Source: Actinernus sp. WN-2022 (lineage: Eukaryota > Cnidaria > Anthozoa > Actiniaria > Actinernidae). From it: a stretch of DNA of 64,000 bases. A program made the position numbers and the translations under genes. Below, in pieces: positions 57,601 through 64,000 of the stretch. Under the pieces are notes generated by a model. That model had not been told where the DNA came from, ran no database searches, and worked only from the letters and a program-made list of their open reading frames with translations. Positions within the stretch are counted from its first letter, which is position 1. The number at the start of each line of letters is the position of its first letter. The DNA lies in NCBI GenBank assembly GCA_030867875.1, contig JAOWCC010000442.1, positions 558,001 through 622,000 of the forward strand, in the 5' to 3' direction.

Positions 57601-60600
57601 ATTCGGTAAACTATAAAGCTAAAATGTCCGTCAATGCACGCATATGACGTTTATGATGTTTGTGAAGTGTCTTTGTAAAACCGCTCCCTATATGTAAGCA
57701 CCGAACACTGAAATATCTGTCTATAGCCAAAGGGACGGCCTATTTTATCATTTGACCAATAGAACTGCGAGATTCATTTGGTCACTATGTGGCAAAGTCA
57801 ATCAAAATATTTCCGGTCGATATAACATTGCCGCAAACACATTCGACATATTTGATGAACTAACTTGAGCTATTGAAATCTAACATATTATTTCCTTAGT
57901 CCACCAAGAAATCATTGGTTAATTTGCTTCGAAAATTAATTCTCGTTTTATCTAGGTTGATTCTGACTGAATCCCCTGATTTCAATGAGCTACACTTGTG
58001 CATTTTCTGTTTCAATTCAAGTCAGTCTTGAATGTGTCCTTCAAAGATGGGTTATTTTTTGTAATATCTGAAGCAAAAGTATTATTTTCCTAGCTTCTCG
58101 TGCTCTAAGTTCTTAGTTAACATGCATAACTTTCATTTTTTAGGTTGTTTGTGAAGCCTCGTCATGCTATGTGATCACGTTTATCAAAACAAACCCACAC
58201 AAGAACTGAGTCTTTGTTCTTTTTGAATCGATTAATTTCATATGCAAGAAAGAAAAGATGAAAATAAAGCATCTCAACCTGCAAAATACACCATAACAGC
58301 CTCTGTTATCCCCTGATTTCAATGAGCTATAATTATACATTCTCTGTTTCAATTCAAGTCAGTCTTGAATGTGTCCTTCGTTTTTGTGATATTTGAAGCA
58401 AAACTATTATTTCCCCAGCTTGTTGTGCTCTACATTCAACATGCATAACTTGTATGTTGAGCCTTGTCATACTCTCTGATCACAAGCACTGCGTCTCATT
58501 ATTTGAATCGATATAAAGCTCAAATGAAATAAAGGAAAGTTGAATATAACAGAATATAGGTACAATTGTATCATACCCTATTAACACTGAAATAAACACC
58601 ACAAAGTATTTGCATTTGTTGACGAGAATTGAACTGTTCCACAAAGAATGAAAATCTTTCGGCCAAGCTGAAAGCCAGACGACTCACAAATATACACCAG
58701 TCAATGTCGAACTAATTCTTCCATGTGTTCCGTAGAGTATCCTTTCTTTTGTCACTGAGTAATAAGATAAACGCTTACGAAGTTAAAATATCGATGTCCG
58801 TACCATAGATATAACGATTTCGATGCTGTGAAGCGGCTTTGTAAAACCTTTAGCGCCTAACTGAAATATCTGCACAACCAAGGAACGGCCATGCAATCTT
58901 ATTAATTTGACCAATAAAACTTCAAGATTTGTTAGGTTACTATGTGGTAAAGTAAATCAAAATTGTTCTGGTCGATGTAACAGCTACCGGAAGCACATCC
59001 CACACCACACATTTTGATAAAATCCAATGAAAATCTAACTTATTTTCTTACGGTATATTTTACAACGAAAACTCACCTTAGAAAGTGTTCAACGCGAAGG
59101 ACAAAGCTATTAAAAGAGGTACGACTGATATGCCAACGCGTGCGAGAATATAGATCATGTGCCAGTTATATATTAAACACAAGAGTGAGTGTGTAATCAG
59201 TATGTGATAACGAAAACTCACCTTAGAACGCGAAGTACAAAGAGGTACAACTAAATTACTTTGCAGAGCACAAGAGTCAAGGTTGAATTGAAATGGTTGA
59301 ACAGGTGTTGCTTCCTTTCATAGAAATACTTAAAAGTTTCTGACGTAATGTCCCCAGCATACAAGGGAGAAACAACATTTTGATTACACGACATAAGGTA
59401 TCAAAAACCATCACAGAAATTGTTCTTTCCACTATTCGTTGGCGAATAGTTTTTTCTCTTATTATGAAGTTCGCAGTGATCTATTTTATAACACGTATCT
59501 TGGAAAATATCACATCATTGTGCTAGTCTGAGTCAAGGTACTACACAAACTGAGGACTATGGCGAAAAGACGATCAAGTACGAAATTCTCCATACTTCAT
59601 TCGTTTGATGACGCATTCAAGTATATGCCATGTGGGCGTCTCATGACCTAAAGTTAGATTTGAGCCAAAGCAGTTAGCAAGTATTAATCGCATCGCCTAC
59701 AGCTCCTTGAAAAATGAAAAAAAAAACAGCCTTAGCTTGCGAGTTTTTGTGACGCCACCAGTACTCCAGCAAGGGAGTGCGCAAGCACTGAAACGAATTA
59801 TTGGTATGGGGGAAATGTGTCACTCAATCACTACTAACTCACTGAGTAACTCATTTGAGGGCTTCAAACATTATTAATAAAGATGTACCCCGGAGATGTA
59901 CAGAAATGGGACAACAGTCAACCATGTCCGCCGGCACAGATCGAATAAAATGAAAGTCAAGGTAGCAAAGTAATGAAATCGAGTATCAGGCTTGCGTCGC
60001 GTCGTCGCTAAAATGTTTGATTTTGCAGTCAGGTGATTTCGCTTATTTCACGAACTCGCTTTTTCGGCCTCTCCGCTACATAATTCAGTGAAAATATCTC
60101 ATTTCCTTATTTCTGGACGGTATATTTAATTTACACTAAGAATCACAGAAAATCATTGGTTAAACGCAATTTGCTTCGACATTTTGATTCCCGTACTAAC
60201 AATGCCTGGTATTGGTTAAGATGTCGATTTATATTTGTCTTCAGCCGAGTGTATCCCCTGAGTATCTTATGCTGGCATTTTCTGTTTGAATTCAAATGTG
60301 TCCTTCATTTGTATGATATCTGAAGACAAAGTATAATTTCATAGCTGCTTGTGCGGCTCTAAATACTCGGTCAACATGTCATTCAACTTTGATTGATCAA
60401 CTAAATGTCTGTGTAGACTCGTCATGCTCCTTGGGCATGCCTGAGTCTTTATTCTTAATTAACTGCGTCATTATTTGAAACGATCGATCAATGCAAGCTT
60501 AAATGAAATAAAGCAAAGTTGAGTACAATACTGGTAAGCGGGGTTAATGAATGGCCACGAGTGGGATATGGGATTTATCATCGCGAGTAATGCCTTTAAC

Positions 60601-61165
60601 GGCCACGAGGGCGAAGCCCGAGCATTACGAGTGATGATAAATCATTTATCACATGAGTGGACATGCATTAACCAACTTAGCTGATGCCGTTTAACCAAGA
60701 AAGAAATACAATTTTACCGAGTTTACTGAGTTTGTAGGAGCAGGCATGATAAGTTCTTCAATCAAAACATTTCTAGCTTCAGCAAACTTTAGTTTTCGCT
60801 AGACAATGGCGATGGTGTCCTTTGTTGCTTTGGATGGATGGTAATGACCCATTCAAACATGTTTGCTTCGTTACGAACTGTATTCATAAAAAGAATGTTC
60901 TAGAATTGTGATGCGAAGCATAGAATTATGTTGCCAATAGTTATTAAGAAACTAAACATGAGCCAAGTCATAACTGTAGCAGTAAGTATTACTCGAACTA
61001 CCTAGGTTTACAAAGCGTTTTGGGCCTACTTTAATATTTGACCAATAAAACTTCAAGATTTGTTAGGTTACTATGTGGTAAAGTAAATCAAAATTGTTCT
61101 GCTTTAACAGCCACCGGAAGAACATTCCACACATTTTGATAAAATCCAATGAAATCTAACTTATT

Positions 61166-61322
61166 GGCTCAGCTTAGTTTATGGTGGCTCAGCTTAGTTT
61201 AGCTTTCTTACTAGTTATTCTGAGCCTACCAGTACTAATTATTGAGCTTTTCATTTTTCCAGTAAACCTGTAACTATTATTAATTCCAGTACGAAATAAA
61301 ATTTGTTGTTGTTCTTGTTATT
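61166..61322 (+). mobile_element. ~157-bp insertion, SINE/LINE-tail-like
   Basis: The related sequence at about 59034-59045 reads through as TCTAACTTATTTTCTTACGG, whereas here GGCTCAGCTTAG...TTGTTGTTCTTG is inserted between copies of TTATT. The end (GTTGTTGTTCTTG) resembles a short simple tail of a retroposed element. Two copies of GGCTCAGCTTAGTTT lie inside. Confidence 0.5.
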
Positions 61323-62105
61323 TCCTTACGGTATATTTTACAAAGACTCGCCTTAGAAAGCCTTAATTCAACGCGAACGACAAAGAGGTACGACTGGTCA
61401 TGATTTGGCAACGCGTGCGAGAATAGAGATCATGTGGTAACAACAAGAGTGAGTGTGTAATTATATTTATAACGAAACTACCTTAGAACGCGAAGTATAA
61501 AGAGGTAAAACTGATTTGGCAACGCGTGCGAGAATAGAGATCATGTGCTAACACAAGAGTGAGTCTGTAATCAGTATGTGATAACGAAAACTCACCTTAG
61601 AACGCGAAGTACAAAGAGGAACAACTAAATTACTTTGTAGAACACAAGCGTCAAGATTGGATTGAAATGGTTGAACAGGTGTTGCTTCCTTTCATAGAAA
61701 TACTTAAAAAGTTTCTGACGTAATGTCCCCAGCATACAAGGGAGAAACAACATTTTGATTACACGACATAAAGTATCAAAAACCATCACAGAAATTGTTC
61801 TTTCGACTATTCGTTGGCGAATAGTTTTTTCTCTTATTATGAAGTTCGCAGTGATCTATGTTATAACACCTTGGGAAATATCACATCATTGTGCTAGTCT
61901 GAGTCAAGGTACTACACAAACTGAGGACTATGGTGAAAAGACGATCAAGTACGAAATTCTCCATACTTCATTCGTTTGATGACGCATTCAGGTATAATTG
62001 CCACGTGGGCGTCTCATGACCTAATGTTGGATTTGAGTGAAAGCAGTTAGCGTCTATTCTTTGATCTACTGACCCCAAGTATTAATCGCATCGCCTACAG
62101 CTCCT

Positions 62106-62202
62106 TACCCTGGGTGCCAGAGGCTCTACTGCCCTCTCCAGCCTTCTCGTCGATGCTATACTTTGGCTTAGAGAGGGCAGTAGAACTCTGGCACCCAGGA
62201 TA
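62106..62202. mobile_element. 97-bp MITE, 9-bp target duplication
   Basis: TACCCTGGGTGCCAGAGGCT and CTACTGCCCTCTC pair with GAGAGGGCAGTAG and CTCTGGCACCCAGGATA. ACAGCTCCT flanks both sides (62097-62105, 62203-62211). The empty site is in the paralogous block near 59699 (CTACAGCTCCTTGAAAAA). Confidence 0.9.
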
Positions 62203-62443
62203 ACAGCTCCTTGGAAAAAAAAAGCCTTAGCTTGCGAGTTTTTGTGACGCCACCAGTACTGCAGCAAGGGAGTGCGCAAGCACTGAAACGAGTTATTGGT
62301 ATGGGGCAATGTGTCACTCAATCACTACGTAACTCACTGAGTAACTCATTTGAGGGCTTCAAACATTATTAACAAGATCCCATCTGGGCTTTCACTCGGG
62401 CCACATGAGATTGAAGATGAAATACACTTTCATTTGAAATCCT

Positions 62444-62690
62444 CTTAGTGCGTGGGTTCCACGCACTTCCTAGCACAATTGCAAGCGAGCAGTTCTAGTA
62501 TTGCTTCAGGTGCAGGTTTTCCATCCATCCAGGCGAAAGCAAGCTTCGGCACTCATTTCTCGTCTTCCATTTTCCACCCTCTACCGACTGGGCTTGGTAC
62601 TTGCGGATCCTGCTCCAAGCAGCGTTTCCGGCGTGGTAGTTTGCTATCAGACAGTCTCTGCATGGAGGAAGCTGGTGGCTTTCTATCTCA
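62444..62690 (-). pseudogene. Second FEN/CXC-family remnant (C-terminal part)
   Basis: Across two or three frames the minus strand reads LPPCRDCL, NYHAG..AW, then VPSPVGRGWKMEDE, WMDGKPAPEAILELLACNCA and RKCVEPT. This matches the layout after the nuclease domain of the broken gene at 18.1 kb (LPSPDSHGWIIEDN...M...P...ELTNCQCKKS). It is therefore another member of the family, more diverged and frameshifted, with the CXC tail cut off after its first Cys pairs. It lies immediately outside the element end at 62774. Confidence 0.6.
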
Positions 62691-62997
62691 CCTCTCTTTG
62701 AACAAAAGAGCTGGTACCTGAGATTGTTCAGTTTCGTGGTCTTTGTCTTGCTAGAATAGAGAAGGCATGTATATGTTGTGGTTGGAAATTTTTTTTGGTT
62801 CAAAATTTTTAAACTAGTTCAAAATTTTTAAACCAGTTCAAAAATTTTACACCAGTTCAAAAATTTTACACCAGTTCAAATTTTGAAAACTGGTTTATCT
62901 TTTTCAAAAGAAAAAAAAATCTACCCACCCCTCCCCTGCAAAAAAAACCCAACCTACTCCATTCCCTTTTCTCCCTTGCCCCCCTACCTACTTACCT

Positions 62998-63106
62998 TAC
63001 TGTACCACTTACTTACCACTTTCCTCGGCGGTCACCCATCCACTCACTAACCCTGCCCGATCGGGCTTAACTTCAGCTACGCAATGCGCCACAGAAGCAA
63101 TCGTTG
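62998..63106 (-). repeat. tRNA-like/5S-rRNA-like module, shortened
   Basis: On the minus strand: TGCTTCTGTGGCGCATTGCG (tRNA-like), then directly GAAGTTAAGCCCGATCGGGC, AGGGTTAGTGAGTGG and ATGGGTGACCG. The middle part between the tRNA-like and 5S parts (about 40 bp in other copies) is deleted. Confidence 0.8.
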
Positions 63107-63295
63107 ATTTGAACACCACCGTATATTCTATAAGTGCTAGTCGTTGAAGCCAGTCCCTCTCATTATGCTAATTTGTTTCCAGTCTATTAAATTTATACGC
63201 GAATGCGCACCGGATTCTTCAAAGATGGCGGATGAACCGTGCGTAAGTAAAGAGCCCTTCTATGATGCCATAAACGACTTATAATCCAAACAAAA

Positions 63296-63835
63296 CAAAA
63301 AATTTAAAAACACCCTAACCGTCAACAACGGGTGCTCACTAATTTACGGTGTTTAGAGCTATAGTCACTACACTTAGAACTAGATTACTGAACAACTCAG
63401 AATAATAATGCTTCTTCATTGGTCCCGTGAACTAATACAAACCCTACCCCTACATTTAAAAATACCCTAACCGTCAACAACGGATGCTCACTAATTTAGG
63501 GTGTTTAGAGCTATAGTCACTACACTTAGAACTAGATCACTGAACAACTCAGAATAATAATGCTTCTTCGATCGTCCTGTGAACTAATACAAACCCTACC
63601 CCTACATTTAAAAATACCCTAACCATCAACAACGGATGCTCACTAATTTAGGGTGTTTAGAGCTATAGTCACTACACTTAGAACTAGATCACTGAACAAC
63701 TCAGAATAATAATGCTTCTTCGATGGTCCTGTGAACTAATACAAACCCTACCCCTACATTTAAAAATACCCTAACCATCAACAACGGATGCTCACTAATT
63801 TAGGGTGTTTAGAGCTAGTCACTAATAATTTTGGG
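63296..63835 (-). repeat. 152-bp minisatellite, four copies
   Basis: ACCCTAACCGTCAACAACGG, GTGTTTAGAGCTATAGTCAC and AATAATGCTTCTTCGATGGT recur at 152-bp spacing (starts near 63310, 63463, 63616 and 63769) with few differences. It is the same unit as at 27790 and 47950, in the opposite orientation. Confidence 0.9.
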
Positions 63836-64000
63836 TGCCTCGCAGCGCCCGTAAGATTTGCTCCAATTTGCTACTACCTTCACCGACAAACAATAGAACA
63901 AACATTAATAGAACGAAGCAAACAATAACATCTAGTAGTCACTAATTTAGGATCCCAAATCCAGCATTTAAAATAACACTAACATCAGTTAACATAACTT

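Larger units (their letters stand above)
50484..62400. repeat. Noncoding array of diverged ~0.8-1-kb units with nested duplications
   Basis: Markers such as TCAGTCTTGAATGTGTCCTT(C), GAAGCAAAACTATTATTTTC and CTTCTCGTGCTCTAAGTT recur near 50490, 51130, 52715, 53550, 55300, 56160, 57225, 58020, 58365 and 60295. On top of this are recent duplications: 52.0-53.83 with 56.5-58.30 kb (nearly identical), 50.6-51.95 with 59.73-61.04 kb, and 59.19-59.75 with 61.56-62.24 kb. No frame is conserved as protein. Function unknown. Confidence 0.8.
62774..64000 (-). mobile_element. TGTTGTGG-type element end with 5S module and minisatellite; runs off the window
   Basis: The terminus TGTTGTGGTTGGAAATTTTT follows TATA. 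Five subterminal copies of TTCAAAATTTTTAAACCAG-like units follow, then a pyrimidine tract, the 5S module (62998-63106), the conserved CTAGTCGTTGAAGCCAGTCC segment and four 152-bp minisatellite copies. The other end lies beyond position 64000. Confidence 0.75.

Overview
The window reads as nuclear DNA of a marine invertebrate, most likely an anthozoan cnidarian such as a stony coral. It is AT-rich with few and short coding exons, spliceosomal donor and acceptor sites, and a very dense load of decayed transposable elements. The repeat and protein families (a FEN-like/CXC mobile gene, YR retrotransposon with split direct repeats, CARD and NHL domains, TTAA elements with long inverted ends) are ones I associate with corals and sea anemones. 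The taxonomic placement is inference; the eukaryotic nature is seen directly.

Only two host genes can be supported. On the minus strand, exons at 47087-46766 (a CARD-like death-fold domain) and 41742-40637 (filamin/ABP280-like domain plus six NHL repeats) have matching splice sites and phase, and together give a 475-residue CARD-filamin-NHL protein with a 5-kb intron. On the plus strand, 36279-36378 looks like the last coding exon of an M13 (neprilysin/ECE-type) metallopeptidase.

Layout. 1-17 kb: MITEs, the 5' half of a LINE (4.6-6.4 kb) split by a 386-bp palindrome with TTAA target duplications, a 2.3-kb TTAA element (7.8-10.1 kb), and a 1.0-kb element (13.4-14.4 kb) with TGTTGTGG ends. 17.19-29.17 kb: a candidate 12-kb element with the same type of ends and a TATA target duplication. 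It holds a broken gene for a FEN1/XPG-like nuclease with a CXC tail. That gene was itself hit by a DIRS/Ngaro-type tyrosine-recombinase retrotransposon (19987-24472), whose split direct repeats and AAA crossover core are still readable. The right part of the 12-kb element carries a LINE 3' end, a 152-bp minisatellite and a tRNA-like/5S-rRNA-like module. 29-36 kb: a partial duplication, further 5S-module ends, and minisatellites. 36-50 kb: the two host genes and more MITEs. 50.5-62.4 kb: a noncoding array of diverged ~0.8-1-kb units with nested duplications and datable insertions. 62.4-64 kb: a second FEN/CXC gene remnant next to another TGTTGTGG end with the 5S module and four copies of the 152-bp repeat.

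The most unusual content is one transposon lineage (TGTTGT ends, 4-bp target duplications, subterminal tandem motifs) that repeatedly carries a 5S-rRNA-like/tRNA-like segment and a telomere-like 152-bp minisatellite, and that in its largest form encloses a FEN-like nuclease gene instead of any recognisable DDE transposase.
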